From assembly GCA_029237775.1 (NCBI GenBank), contig JAQZBR010000007.1, positions 1 to 64,000 of the forward strand: DNA of 64,000 nt. Reading direction: 5' to 3'. Shown here piece after piece: positions 10,861 to 20,526 of the stretch (the stretch's first letter is position 1; each line of letters starts with the position of its first letter). Both the position numbers and the translations under genes were made by a program. The notes under the pieces were generated by a model. That model had not been told where the DNA came from, did no database searches, and saw only the letters and a list, made by a program, of their open reading frames with translations. The stretch is from Bacteroidota bacterium. GTDB lineage: Bacteria; Bacteroidota; Bacteroidia; 2-12-FULL-35-15.

Positions 10861-13800
10861 CTATTTTACCAGCGTAACCGTTCCTATGTAATTGTGCTTT
10901 TTATTAAATACATCAGTTAATTTTACTTTCCACACATAAACATCCTGTTGCGCTACATCCGACCCATTATTTGCTCTACCATCCCATTTTGATGCATCTA
11001 TATTATCACCATGATAAATCATATTGCCCCAGCGATCGAAAATATAAATATCATATTTAATGATTCCGATCCCCTGACCATAGAAGTAATCATTAACTCC
11101 ATCTCCATTAGGAGTGAATGCATTCGGAATGAAGAAAGTAAATTCCGGTCCTATTTCAACAGGATGCTCTACTGTATCAATACAACCATAAGAGTTCTCA
11201 ACTATCAGGGAAGAAATATATGTAGTTGCTTCGCTGTTAGGATACGTATGAATCGGATTTTGAACTCCTGCAATAGTGTCCCCATCGCCAAAATGATAAA
11301 TCCAGCTTATTACATCAGAAGATGATGCATCTGAAAATACAACTTCCGGATCCAGAATAGATGCAGGATTAGGTGCTGCTGAAAATTCTGCCTGAGGAAC
11401 AGGATACACCTCAACCGCGTGCACTTCAGTATAGCTTGCAGTACATCCATTGCTTGAAGTTATGGTTAACGTTACATCATAGAACCCGGTTGAGCCATAA
11501 CAATGAGCAGAAGTAGATTGATTGGTAGAATTCAGATTCGTGGAATCGGGACTTCCATCACCAAAATTCCAGTCCCATGCAGCAATTGTTTCACCTGCTG
11601 TAACATCCACGTTTGAAAGGTTTGTAAAGCTTGCGCAGTGAACAGGACATCCCTTAGGATCTGCTACTGAAAAATTCACAACCGGATTTTTGTAGAAAAA
11701 GAAGGTAACATTGGATGGGGCTGCAGGACAATATCCTCCGGGATCCGTTGATGTTAAGGTCAAAGTAACACTTCCAGCGGCATACTCAGCGGCTGATGGA
11801 GTGTAGACTGCATTCAGCGCAAGATTATCAGGTGTATATGTACCCGAACCTCCACTCCAGCTTCCACTTATTGCAGATCCGCCGACAGCGCCACCCAGCG
11901 TGAGAGAAGTACCTACACAAACTGATTGACTGGAACCTGCATTTGCAGTAGGTAAAGCATCAACAGTCACAACTACCGTGTCTGTTGTAGTGCATCCGGT
12001 TGAAGTGTTGGTCGTAATTACAGCGTAAGTGGTGTTCGTAGGAGAAGAACCTGCATTTGTCAAAGTTGCTACAGGATTTGGTAATGAAGGATCATTTAAA
12101 CCTGCTGCAGGTATCCATAAATAGTTCATCCCCGAACTTCCGGCTGCTCCGATATTTGCATTGCTTCCTGTACAAACAGTAATGTCAGTTCCCGCATTCG
12201 AAACCGGGAGTGGATTGATAGTAACTGTTACAGGATCAAGGTCGCTGCAACCGGCCGGTGAGACTAACTGAATATAATAAGTCCCGCTTGCTGCAATACT
12301 TGACGGACTTAAAAGTGCCTGAGTAGCAGCAGCATCAGTCCAATAAGTATAGATTCCTGTTCCTGTAGTCCCGGCAGTAACAGAAGCTGCTGTTATATCT
12401 ACTGTTGCAGGCGAACACACCGGTGAAGGATTTGTAATTGCCAGTACAGGCAGCGGATGCACTGTTACAGATACAACATCTGTTGAGGTACAGCCGGTAG
12501 CTATAATAGTAGTGGTTACAGTGTAATTGGTCACTATCGGTGATCCGGTAGCGTTGGTTGTAGTATTGTTCGGATTCGCAGAATTATATGAATCAAGGCC
12601 GCTTGCTGGCAACCAGTCATAACCATACCCTGGCGTTAATGGTACACCTACACTCGCTGGTGTACCGGTACAAATAACTACATCAGCTCCGGCATTTGAA
12701 ACAGGTAAAGGATTTATTGTTACAACGACAGGATCGATATCTGTACAACCACCCGTAGCTGTTACTTTTATATAATAAGTACCGCTGGTTGCAACAGCTG
12801 TTGGTGCTGCAAGTGCTGAAGTGGCAGCAGCGTCCGTCCAATAAGTAAATGTTCCTCCACCGGTGCTTCCTGACGTTACAGCAGCAGATGTTATGTTTAC
12901 TGTGTTTGGAGAACAAACGGCCGCTGGATTTGTAATGGTTAAAACCGGTTGTGGATTTACGGTGACGTTTACATTATCTGTTGTCGAGCATCCTGTTGAA
13001 ATGACACTTGTTGTTACTGTATAAAGAGTAACGATCGGAGTCGTTCCGTTGTTAACGGTGGTGATCGATGGATCTGAAACATTTGATGCGCTGAGTCCGG
13101 TTACCGGTGACCAGGAATACCCATTCCCCGCTACAGCAGGAGCACCGATACTTGCTGGAACTCCGGAACAAATAGTAACATCTGTTCCGGCATTTGAAAC
13201 AGGTAAAGGATTTATCATTACAACAACAGGATCGATATCTGTACAACCACCCGTAGCTGTTACTTTTATATAATAAGTACCGCTGGTTGCAACAGCTGTT
13301 GGAGCTGCAAGTGCTGAAGTGGCAGCAGCGTCCGTCCAATAAGTAAATGTTCCTCCACCAGAGCTTCCTGAGGTTACTGCAGCAAGTGTAATGTCAACAG
13401 TGTTCGGGGAACAAACTGCAGCAGGATTTGTAATGGTTAAAACCGGTTGCGGATTTACAGTTACGCTTACATTATCTGTAGTCGAGCATCCTGTTAAAAT
13501 CACACTTGTTGTTACGGTATAAAGAGTTACAATAGGAGTTGTTCCATTGTTAATTGTAGTGATCGATGGATCTGAAACATTTGATGCGCTGAGTCCGGTT
13601 ACCGGTGACCAGGAATAACTGTTCCCCGCTACAGCAGGAGCACCGACACTTGCAGGAGCTCCCGAGCAAATTGTTACATCAGTTCCTGCATTTGAAACAG
13701 GTAAAGGATTTATCGTTACAACAACAGGATCAATATCTGTGCAACCGCCCGTGGCTGTTACTTTAATATAATAAGTACCGCTGGTTGCAACAGCCGTTGG

Positions 13801-15990
13801 AGCCGCAAGTGCTGCAGTTGCAGCAGCATCGGTCCAATAAGTAAATGTTCCTCCACCTGTGCTTCCTGCAGTTACTGCAGCAAGTGTAATATCAACAGTG
13901 TTCGGAGCACAAACCGCAGCAGGATTTGTGATGGTTAAAACAGGTTGCGGATTTACAGTAACAGTAACTACATCAGTTGAAGTACAAGCTCCGATTGAAG
14001 CTGTAACAGTATAAGTGGTAACAATAGGGGCGGCTCCACTATTAACTGTTGTTACTGAAGGATTAGAAACGTTTGATGCGCTTAAGCCTGTAGCAGGTGA
14101 CCATGAATACGTATATGAAGCATTATTTGCAGCACCTACAGTTGCGGGTGCTCCCGAACAGATTGTCACATCAGGCCCTGCATCCGCAACAGGGACTGTA
14201 ATAATATCTATGATCGCATTAGCACTTCCTGAACAAGCGCCTGTAGTAGTGTATGTTATAGTATTATTTCCCAAAGCAGCTTGTGAAGGATCGAAGGTTC
14301 CACCGGCAGCACTCGTTATTCCTGCACCGGACCATGTTCCACCGGTTGGATTAGCGGCAAGCGTAACAACAGGAGATGTTGCGCAAAAAGGGCCGGCAGG
14401 CGTGATCGTTGGCGCGACTCCCGGGTTAACTGTAATGTTTTGTGTAACTGTAGCTACGCACTGTCCTAAAGTCACTGCAAGAGAAACAGGATATGTTCCG
14501 GCTGCAGGAAAGATATGCGAAGGATTTTCTGTATTGTCATCGGTTACGCCATCTGCATCAAAATCCCAGGCCCAGGCGCTTATACTGCCGGGACTTGAGG
14601 TATTATTAAAAACAGTAGGTGCACCCGCGCAAACGGTTGTGTTGGTAAATGAAGGGTTCGGATTCTGAGGGCTTGAACCCACAGTAATTGTGAGGGTTGT
14701 AGTACATGTCGGTCCGGAAACTGAAGTGATAACAACCTGATATGTTCCTCCCTGATTCACAATGCAAGTCTGCCCTGTTGTTGAACCAACGATCCCTGTT
14801 GTACCCCCTGCCTGATTAGACCAAGAATAAGCGGCTCCTCCTGCAGGAGCAGTAAGTGTAACGCTATTCCCGGCACAGACTGCAGGTGATGAAGAAACGA
14901 GATTCAGTGGATCACAGTCAGCATCAATGTATGCATAACCGTAATGTCCTCCCTGGGAGCAATCGGAGGAGGTAAACTGAATAGTAACACATTGACCGAT
15001 GTATGAACTTAAAGGAACAAAGACTGAAGTCCATGTTCTGTACCAGACAGTACTTCCCGGTGATGTCTCCGTAAATCCTACAATTGGCGGCTTCGCTACA
15101 ACCTCATAATCACCGCAAGGAACAACGTTTCCACTGGCATCCCTTAAACGTACATTAAAATAAGGACGCTCCGGATCTGTGTGACCCGACACTGGATCCT
15201 GAAGAACCACTGCATATTTATAAGAAAAATTTGCATTTGCGGCAGAAACTGTAAATGAAATACTTGCACGCGAAGCGTAACCACCTGTAACCGGTCCATC
15301 TCCCAGCATTAATGAATTGTTTCCTCCGCCCGGAGGAACAACAGGAAGAGCGGCACCTACTGCCGGATCATTGCCTCCGACAGTCTGGATCTGATGCTGG
15401 GTTGCACTGTATCCTGCCACGAGGTTACATGGATCGGATGTGGAACCTGCACAAGCTGTGCCTGACCAATAGTCCCAGAAACCGGTACCGGCTTCAAAAC
15501 CGGGGTTAGTACAAGGTGAACCACAATTTAGTACGACCGGAGTCGTTCCGCCTGAAGGCGCTCTGTATGTTTGTTCTTCAATTATTTTATCACGGTTTAG
15601 CTGAAATTCTTTAAATAATTTTATATACTCGGGTTGACGTGAAGCCATAAAGCTTCTGACTTCTGATACATTTTTTATAACCCCTGTTCCAACACGGTAT
15701 ACAAGCTCTTCTTTATCTTTTCTCTTCTGTTTATGAACAAATACCTGGAAATATGACTTATCTGCAAGATTACCATCGTTTGTAAAAATGACGTAATTCA
15801 TGAAACTTCCTGCCTCCGCATCCTTCAACAGATCCTCCGTTTTGGCATAATATGTCTCCCATGTTTTGTCTGGTATGCCGTAGCTGTTCTCAGTATGCGA
15901 CTGAGTTTGAGCAAGGGTGGAAAAAGTAATGAAGATGCATAGGGCAAGAACACTTCTTTTAACAATTGCAACCGGATAAAATTTCTTCAT
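10861..15990 (-). CDS. Giant T9SS type-B sorted surface protein with PKD and Ig-like repeats
   Basis: 1709 residues. Signal peptide (about 1-27). An N-terminal globular part to about 140 is followed by a beta-rich, Cys-containing domain (150-350, NPGFEAGTGFWDYWSG), an Ig-like unit, a PKD domain near 450-525 (SAWAWDFDADG, HIFPAAGTYPVSLAV), then a long series of alternating Ig-like modules (620-1290) with signatures CSGAPASVGAP, YSWSPVTGLSASNVSDPS and FTYWTDAAATSALAAPTAVA. PKD-like units with WNFGDGSPDS and IYHFGDGDTI follow. The last 90 residues are the gliding-motility-associated type-B sorting domain: FIPNAFTPNGDGVNDYF, YDIYIFDRWGNMIY, WDGRANNG, YVWKVKLTD. It should be exported by Sec and T9SS and attached outside. 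Candidate adhesin; ligand unknown. Confidence 0.9.
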   Translation of the reverse strand: MKKFYPVAIVKRSVLALCIFITFSTLAQTQSHTENSYGIPDKTWETYYAKTEDLLKDAEAGSFMNYVIFTNDGNLADKSYFQVFVHKQKRKDKEELVYRVGTGVIKNVSEVRSFMASRQPEYIKLFKEFQLNRDKIIEEQTYRAPSGGTTPVVLNCGSPCTNPGFEAGTGFWDYWSGTACAGSTSDPCNLVAGYSATQHQIQTVGGNDPAVGAALPVVPPGGGNNSLMLGDGPVTGGYASRASISFTVSAANANFSYKYAVVLQDPVSGHTDPERPYFNVRLRDASGNVVPCGDYEVVAKPPIVGFTETSPGSTVWYRTWTSVFVPLSSYIGQCVTIQFTSSDCSQGGHYGYAYIDADCDPLNLVSSSPAVCAGNSVTLTAPAGGAAYSWSNQAGGTTGIVGSTTGQTCIVNQGGTYQVVITSVSGPTCTTTLTITVGSSPQNPNPSFTNTTVCAGAPTVFNNTSSPGSISAWAWDFDADGVTDDNTENPSHIFPAAGTYPVSLAVTLGQCVATVTQNITVNPGVAPTITPAGPFCATSPVVTLAANPTGGTWSGAGITSAAGGTFDPSQAALGNNTITYTTTGACSGSANAIIDIITVPVADAGPDVTICSGAPATVGAANNASYTYSWSPATGLSASNVSNPSVTTVNSGAAPIVTTYTVTASIGACTSTDVVTVTVNPQPVLTITNPAAVCAPNTVDITLAAVTAGSTGGGTFTYWTDAAATAALAAPTAVATSGTYYIKVTATGGCTDIDPVVVTINPLPVSNAGTDVTICSGAPASVGAPAVAGNSYSWSPVTGLSASNVSDPSITTINNGTTPIVTLYTVTTSVILTGCSTTDNVSVTVNPQPVLTITNPAAVCSPNTVDITLAAVTSGSSGGGTFTYWTDAAATSALAAPTAVATSGTYYIKVTATGGCTDIDPVVVMINPLPVSNAGTDVTICSGVPASIGAPAVAGNGYSWSPVTGLSASNVSDPSITTVNNGTTPIVTLYTVTTSVISTGCSTTDNVNVTVNPQPVLTITNPAAVCSPNTVNITSAAVTSGSTGGGTFTYWTDAAATSALAAPTAVATSGTYYIKVTATGGCTDIDPVVVTINPLPVSNAGADVVICTGTPASVGVPLTPGYGYDWLPASGLDSYNSANPNNTTTNATGSPIVTNYTVTTTIIATGCTSTDVVSVTVHPLPVLAITNPSPVCSPATVDITAASVTAGTTGTGIYTYWTDAAATQALLSPSSIAASGTYYIQLVSPAGCSDLDPVTVTINPLPVSNAGTDITVCTGSNANIGAAGSSGMNYLWIPAAGLNDPSLPNPVATLTNAGSSPTNTTYAVITTNTSTGCTTTDTVVVTVDALPTANAGSSQSVCVGTSLTLGGAVGGSAISGSWSGGSGTYTPDNLALNAVYTPSAAEYAAGSVTLTLTSTDPGGYCPAAPSNVTFFFYKNPVVNFSVADPKGCPVHCASFTNLSNVDVTAGETIAAWDWNFGDGSPDSTNLNSTNQSTSAHCYGSTGFYDVTLTITSSNGCTASYTEVHAVEVYPVPQAEFSAAPNPASILDPEVVFSDASSSDVISWIYHFGDGDTIAGVQNPIHTYPNSEATTYISSLIVENSYGCIDTVEHPVEIGPEFTFFIPNAFTPNGDGVNDYFYGQGIGIIKYDIYIFDRWGNMIYHGDNIDASKWDGRANNGSDVAQQDVYVWKVKLTDVFNKKHNYIGTVTLVK
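12206..14190 (-). repeat. 498-bp tandem repeats within the T9SS cargo gene
   Basis: The word GGTAAAGGATTTAT recurs at 12704, 13202 and 13700, exactly 498 bp (166 residues) apart, and long stretches between are almost identical. A more diverged copy lies at about 12206-12703. Each unit codes for a pair of Ig-like modules. The period is a multiple of three, so unequal crossing-over would change length without breaking the frame. Confidence 0.85.
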
Positions 15991-16232
15991 GTGAATGCAG
16001 ATTTTGGATTCTTAACGAAAATAGTCTAATAATAAGTAAACTAAAAATTATCAGGCTCCTATTTTTGTTCTAATAAGCGACAAAATGTTAGACAAATATT
16101 CTCTTTTTAAAGAGGAAACCTGGTAAGTTACACACAAAGCCTCGATAAACGAGATACAATCTCCTTAAGAAAGGTTGCATTTCGAAGGCAACGAAAAAAT
16201 AAATATACGTCTTGCTTAATTTTTCGGCAGGG

Positions 16233-17132
16233 TCAGAGGCGATCGATACCTTTTTTAAGATGGGAAAGGGTAAATTCTTCGGGGCTGCCTCTATCAGGAG
16301 TGTAATTATACTGCCAGCCGGCTGTTTCAGGCAAACTCATCAAAATTGATTCGGTACGTCCATTTGTTTCAAGGCCGAATTTCGTTCCCTTATCATAAAC
16401 TAGATTAAACTCCACATACCGGCCTCTTCTCAACAGCTGCCATTGTTTATTATCTTCAGTGAAAGCTTTGGATTTGTTCCGGTTCATCAGACTTGTATAA
16501 ACCGGAGCGAAAGTGTTTCCGACCTCTTTAACGAAACCGAACAACTCTTCTTTTGACTTACCTGATGCAGAATTCAGTTTATCGAAAAAAATTCCGCCCA
16601 CTCCCCTGGTTTCTTTGCGATGAGGGATATAAAAATATTCGTCAGCCCACTTTTTAAACTCCGTATAATAAGTCGGGTTATGATTGTCGCAAGCCTGTTT
16701 GAGAGCGCGATGAAAAAATCCCGCATCATCTTCAACTACATAATGGGGAGTAAGGTCGATTCCCCCGCCAAACCACCATGTTCCATTGCTCATCTCAAAA
16801 TACCTCACATTCATGTGAATGATTGGAACCATAGGATTAGAAGGATGAATAACTATGGAAACGCCTGTGGCATAAAATGTATGCTGATGATCGGAAAGTT
16901 TCGTTTCTTTGGAAAGGAATTCCGGAACAGGGCCATGAACTGCAGAAAATAAAACTCCGCCCTTCTCAATCACATTTCCGTGCTGAATAATTCTGGTTCG
17001 TCCTCCTCCGCCTTCTTCACGCACCCAGTTATCTTCCAAAAATCTCCCTTTCCCGTCCTCTGTTTCAAGAGCCTTACAAATTGAATCCTGAAGTGATTTG
17101 AACCATTCGGTAATTTCCTCCTTCGTAAGCAT
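16233..17132 (-). CDS. hemF: Oxygen-dependent coproporphyrinogen III oxidase
   Basis: 299 residues, the usual length for HemF. It converts coproporphyrinogen III to protoporphyrinogen IX with O2 in haem synthesis in the cytoplasm. Family landmarks are all present: GGGGRTRII, FYATGVSIVIHP, IIHMNVRYFE, WWFGGGIDLTPHY, CDNH, RGVGGIFFD, RRGRYVEFNLVYDKGT and RTESILMSLP. Third gene of an operon, one base after the LysM gene and downstream of guaA. Presence implies aerobic growth. The 242-bp gap below it (15991-16232) holds only a weak hairpin (GTTGC 16174-16178 / GCAAC 16188-16192). Confidence 0.96.
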   Translation of the reverse strand: MLTKEEITEWFKSLQDSICKALETEDGKGRFLEDNWVREEGGGGRTRIIQHGNVIEKGGVLFSAVHGPVPEFLSKETKLSDHQHTFYATGVSIVIHPSNPMVPIIHMNVRYFEMSNGTWWFGGGIDLTPHYVVEDDAGFFHRALKQACDNHNPTYYTEFKKWADEYFYIPHRKETRGVGGIFFDKLNSASGKSKEELFGFVKEVGNTFAPVYTSLMNRNKSKAFTEDNKQWQLLRRGRYVEFNLVYDKGTKFGLETNGRTESILMSLPETAGWQYNYTPDRGSPEEFTLSHLKKGIDRL

Positions 17133-17133
17133 A

Positions 17134-18822
17134 TTAATTGGCCTTTACAAGTTTATAATCCTTGTACTGAAGAATATGTACAAATCGATTTTCGAATCCG
17201 CTATCAGAAGGGAAACGGGAGAAGCTGAAACTTGTCTCGATGCATTTCTGCTTATTTTCCGAAAGTGTATTAAGAAATGCTTCACCCTCTTTTTGAAGTG
17301 CACTTAAAAAATACCAGGTCACGTCAAACCCCTGAAAGGAATAGTTCTCAGGCTCGGTTTTATACTTTTCGCGATAAGCCTTAATAAAAGTTTTTGCTCC
17401 CGCATTTTCGTAATCAATGAAGGTGTTTGCCGGTGTATGAAGATTCAGATTATTTAAATATTCGATATCCAGGTTATCATAACCGATCCAGTTCTGAAGC
17501 CCGAATAATACAATATCGTATTTCTCCTTCATCACATTCAGCTTCCCAATAAACTCGGTAACATAAGATTGATTGTTAGAAGGCAAAACAACAATATTCC
17601 GTTTAGTGCTGCTTATTACATTTTGAATTCCGCCTAAACCTAAAACCTCTTTTACCGAATCAGCCGGAGCCATGCCTTTGGCAATAAGAGCCTTATTAGC
17701 TGCAGTTTTAAAAGCTGAATACAAAGCCGCCTCCTTCGCACTTGCATTATTAACAAGTATGATATTCTGAAGCTGAAAGGTATCTGTAACAAAATTAGCC
17801 ATCTGTTCAATCTGTAAAGTTACCGAAGGGGAAACCTTGCATACATAAGGGTTGTTGAATAATATTTTATTAACCTGAGTGAAAGGAGAAACAATTGGAA
17901 TCTCATGTTCCTTCGCGAATTTTGAAAAAGGGATAAAGCTCGAGCCATACAATGGACCGATCATAAGATCCATTTCAGCAAGCTCCGGTTTCTTTAATAT
18001 ATTCTGCAAACTCATTGAATCCGAATCATCGATATCATACACAAAAACCTTTGCATTAAAATGTACTTTTTTTAATGAATCCAGTGCGATCATAGCACCT
18101 TCATAAAACTGAAGGGCGACATTTGTTTTTGCGGGTAATTGAATATCCCCTTTTATTAATTTCTCATGGTCCAGTGATGACACTTCTGTCGCATGAAAAG
18201 GCAGCAAAAACGCAATATTGTACTGATCCTTTTTTTCGCCTTTATATACAGTAACGGTTTGCGGAGTAACATGGTCTGCGGCTTCAGGAATTACAGCTGT
18301 AACCGGAGGAATAACAACAGGTGGTGTTTTACCCGCGGCCAGCACTTCGGGCTTCGGCTTTGAATTATTTGGAATCCGAAGCGATTGTCCGCTTTTAAGT
18401 CCATCCTTTAACTCAGGATTCAGCAATTTAATTTTTTCTACGTCCACTCCATACTGTTTTGAAATCGAGTATAAAGTCTGGCCCTGTTCAACTCTATGGA
18501 TGATGCAGTTGGTTGTATCGATAGAAGCTGCTGTGATCTTTTTCTTTTCAACCGGGATCTTCAATACCTGGCCCGGCTTGATACCATCGATTGCATTCGG
18601 ATTTTCTATCACAAGATCATTAACATCGATGCTGTAAAATTTTGCAATAGCGAACAAGGTCTGGCCTTTTTCAACTGTATGGAGATAATACTTTACACCA
18701 CCAATTGTAGCCGAGCTGCGTGTTTTATGCACTTCAGCAGATTCCTTTTCCTGAGCGGACAAAGCTGGGCCTATCACAAAACAGAATGTAAAAAAGATAA
18801 TATGATAAAAAAAAGATCTCAA
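17134..18822 (-). CDS. Two LysM domains plus periplasmic-binding-like (amino-acid ABC type) domain, non-ATG start
   Basis: 562 residues. Signal peptide to about 22 (FFTFCFVIGPALSAQ). LysM repeats at about 45-90 (HTVEKGQTLFAIAKFYSIDV) and 107-152 (HRVEQGQTLYSISKQYGVDV) should bind peptidoglycan. A Pro/Ala-rich linker leads to a type-1 periplasmic binding-protein-like fold (205-530: NIAFLLPFHA, LMIGPLYGSSF, IPIVSPFTQ, NYSFQGFDVTWYFLSAL), as in LpoA-type activators of penicillin-binding proteins. There is no in-frame ATG before residue 200, so translation must begin at TTG 18822 or another non-ATG codon in the 28-bp gap after guaA. Middle gene of guaA - this - hemF. Role in wall synthesis is inferred. 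Confidence 0.85.
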   Translation of the reverse strand: MRSFFYHIIFFTFCFVIGPALSAQEKESAEVHKTRSSATIGGVKYYLHTVEKGQTLFAIAKFYSIDVNDLVIENPNAIDGIKPGQVLKIPVEKKKITAASIDTTNCIIHRVEQGQTLYSISKQYGVDVEKIKLLNPELKDGLKSGQSLRIPNNSKPKPEVLAAGKTPPVVIPPVTAVIPEAADHVTPQTVTVYKGEKKDQYNIAFLLPFHATEVSSLDHEKLIKGDIQLPAKTNVALQFYEGAMIALDSLKKVHFNAKVFVYDIDDSDSMSLQNILKKPELAEMDLMIGPLYGSSFIPFSKFAKEHEIPIVSPFTQVNKILFNNPYVCKVSPSVTLQIEQMANFVTDTFQLQNIILVNNASAKEAALYSAFKTAANKALIAKGMAPADSVKEVLGLGGIQNVISSTKRNIVVLPSNNQSYVTEFIGKLNVMKEKYDIVLFGLQNWIGYDNLDIEYLNNLNLHTPANTFIDYENAGAKTFIKAYREKYKTEPENYSFQGFDVTWYFLSALQKEGEAFLNTLSENKQKCIETSFSFSRFPSDSGFENRFVHILQYKDYKLVKAN

Positions 18823-18850
18823 TTTTCAGATTTCAAATTAATAAACGGAA

Positions 18851-20380
18851 TTATTCCCATTCAATTGTTGCCGGTGGTTTAGAGCTGATATCGTACACCA
18901 CGCGGTTAATCCCTTTTACCTTATTTATGATCTCATTGGATACTTTTCCCAGAAATTCATATGGCAAATGACACCAGTCTGCAGTCATACCATCAGTACT
19001 GGTTACAGCACGTAAAGCAACAGCATTTTCATAAGTACGTTCATCTCCCATTACACCAACGGATTGCACAGGTAAAAAAATTGCTCCCGCCTGCCAAACA
19101 TCCTTATATAAATTCGCTGATTTCAGATTACCGATAAAAATGGAATCCACTTCCTGCAAGATCCGTACCTTTTCAGCAGTAATATCTCCTAAAATACGAA
19201 TTGCCAGTCCGGGGCCCGGGAAAGGGTGACGGTTAAGGATCGCATCATCGATGTCTAAGGTTTTTCCCACCCTGCGAACCTCGTCTTTAAAAAGAGTATT
19301 TAAAGGCTCTACAATCTTTAACTTCATATAATCGGGCAAACCACCCACATTGTGGTGTGATTTGATTGTTGCTGAAGGACCTTTAACAGAAACGGATTCG
19401 ATCACATCAGGATAAATCGTTCCCTGAGCAAGCCATTTTACATCTTCTATCTTATGAGACTCCTGATCAAAAACATCGATAAAAACCTTTCCAATTGCTT
19501 TACGCTTTTTCTCCGGATCAGAAATCCCGGCCAGGGCTGTATAAAAAAGATCTTTCGCATTCACTCCTTTCACATTCAGTCCCATGTGCTTGTACGATTC
19601 AAGCACGGTTTCAAATTCATCCTTTCGAAGTAAACCGTTATCAACAAAAATGCAATACAGATTTTTTCCGATCGCTTTATGCAACAACACTGCTGCAACA
19701 CTTGAATCAACTCCGCCACTTAATCCCAATACAACCTTATCGTTGCCGATCTTTTGCTGGAGTTCCTTCACCGTAATTTCAACAAATGAATCAGGAGTCC
19801 AGTCCTGCTTACAACCGCAAATATCCACTACGAAATTTTTAAGCAATACTGAACCTTCGGTTGAATGATACACTTCAGGATGGAACTGGATACCATAGGT
19901 TTGTTCCCCTTTGACCTGATAGCCTGCAAACTTTACATCTTTAGTGCTGGAGATGATCTCGTAGTTATCAGGGATCTTTGTGATCGTATCGGCATGACTC
20001 ATCCACACCTGGGAACTATCACTGACACCTTTGAAAAGTATATTATCTGCCTTAACAAAAGAAAGATTTGCACGGCCATATTCGCGGTGTTCAGAAGCCT
20101 GAACTTCTCCGCCAAACTTATGAGCCATCAGCTGAGCGCCATAACAAACTCCCAATAAGGGCAATTTGTTTTTGAATGATGAAAGATCCGGATTTGGTGC
20201 ATCCGTGGCTCTTACAGAGAATGGCGAGCCCGAAAGAATAACACCTTTGATATACTTTGTTATCTCCGGAATTTTATTGTAAGGATGGATCTCGCAATAT
20301 ACGTTCAGCTCACGCACCCTGCGCGCTATCAGCTGTGTGTACTGAGAACCGAAATCTAAGATCAAAATGGTTTCCTGCAT
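18851..20380 (-). CDS. guaA: GMP synthase (glutamine-hydrolysing)
   Basis: 509 residues from ATG 20380. An upstream in-frame ATG at 20407 would place the start before the promoter box and add nine non-family residues. Converts XMP to GMP with glutamine and ATP. Class-I glutaminase domain: nucleophile Cys in [10 protein letters not shown], His/Glu pair in [13 protein letters not shown]-loop ATPase: [16 protein letters not shown]-terminal dimer domain: [15 protein letters not shown] and the closing KPPATIEWE. First gene of the guaA-LysM-hemF operon; a TATCTTTG box lies 5 nt before the start. Confidence 0.97.
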   Translation of the reverse strand: MQETILILDFGSQYTQLIARRVRELNVYCEIHPYNKIPEITKYIKGVILSGSPFSVRATDAPNPDLSSFKNKLPLLGVCYGAQLMAHKFGGEVQASEHREYGRANLSFVKADNILFKGVSDSSQVWMSHADTITKIPDNYEIISSTKDVKFAGYQVKGEQTYGIQFHPEVYHSTEGSVLLKNFVVDICGCKQDWTPDSFVEITVKELQQKIGNDKVVLGLSGGVDSSVAAVLLHKAIGKNLYCIFVDNGLLRKDEFETVLESYKHMGLNVKGVNAKDLFYTALAGISDPEKKRKAIGKVFIDVFDQESHKIEDVKWLAQGTIYPDVIESVSVKGPSATIKSHHNVGGLPDYMKLKIVEPLNTLFKDEVRRVGKTLDIDDAILNRHPFPGPGLAIRILGDITAEKVRILQEVDSIFIGNLKSANLYKDVWQAGAIFLPVQSVGVMGDERTYENAVALRAVTSTDGMTADWCHLPYEFLGKVSNEIINKVKGINRVVYDISSKPPATIEWE

Positions 20381-20385
20381 GCGCG

Positions 20386-20393
20386 CAAAGATA
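20386..20393 (-). promoter_or_regulatory. -7 box TATCTTTG for guaA
   Basis: TAnnTTTG match with only 5 nt to the guaA ATG at 20380, so the transcript would start at or within a few bases of the start codon. It supports the 20380 start over 20407. Confidence 0.55.
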
Positions 20394-20526
20394 CAAATTG
20401 AAGGCATCTGCGCGTATAAAAAGGTAAGATTTTATTGGAAGGCAAATGAGTTCAGCTTTCCTCAATTCATTGAGAACCAGCTGGCATAGTGTTTTCATCA
20501 TTTTAAATGTATCAACGGTTTTTAAA

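Noticed and set aside
11011-11325. 104-codon plus-strand frame near the end of the T9SS gene
   Set aside because: Opposite the conserved type-B sorting domain, which is clearly the coding strand.
14015-14668. 217-codon plus-strand frame inside the T9SS gene
   Set aside because: Antisense to Ig-like/PKD repeats with low-complexity Ala/Val/Pro translation; no start or signal context.
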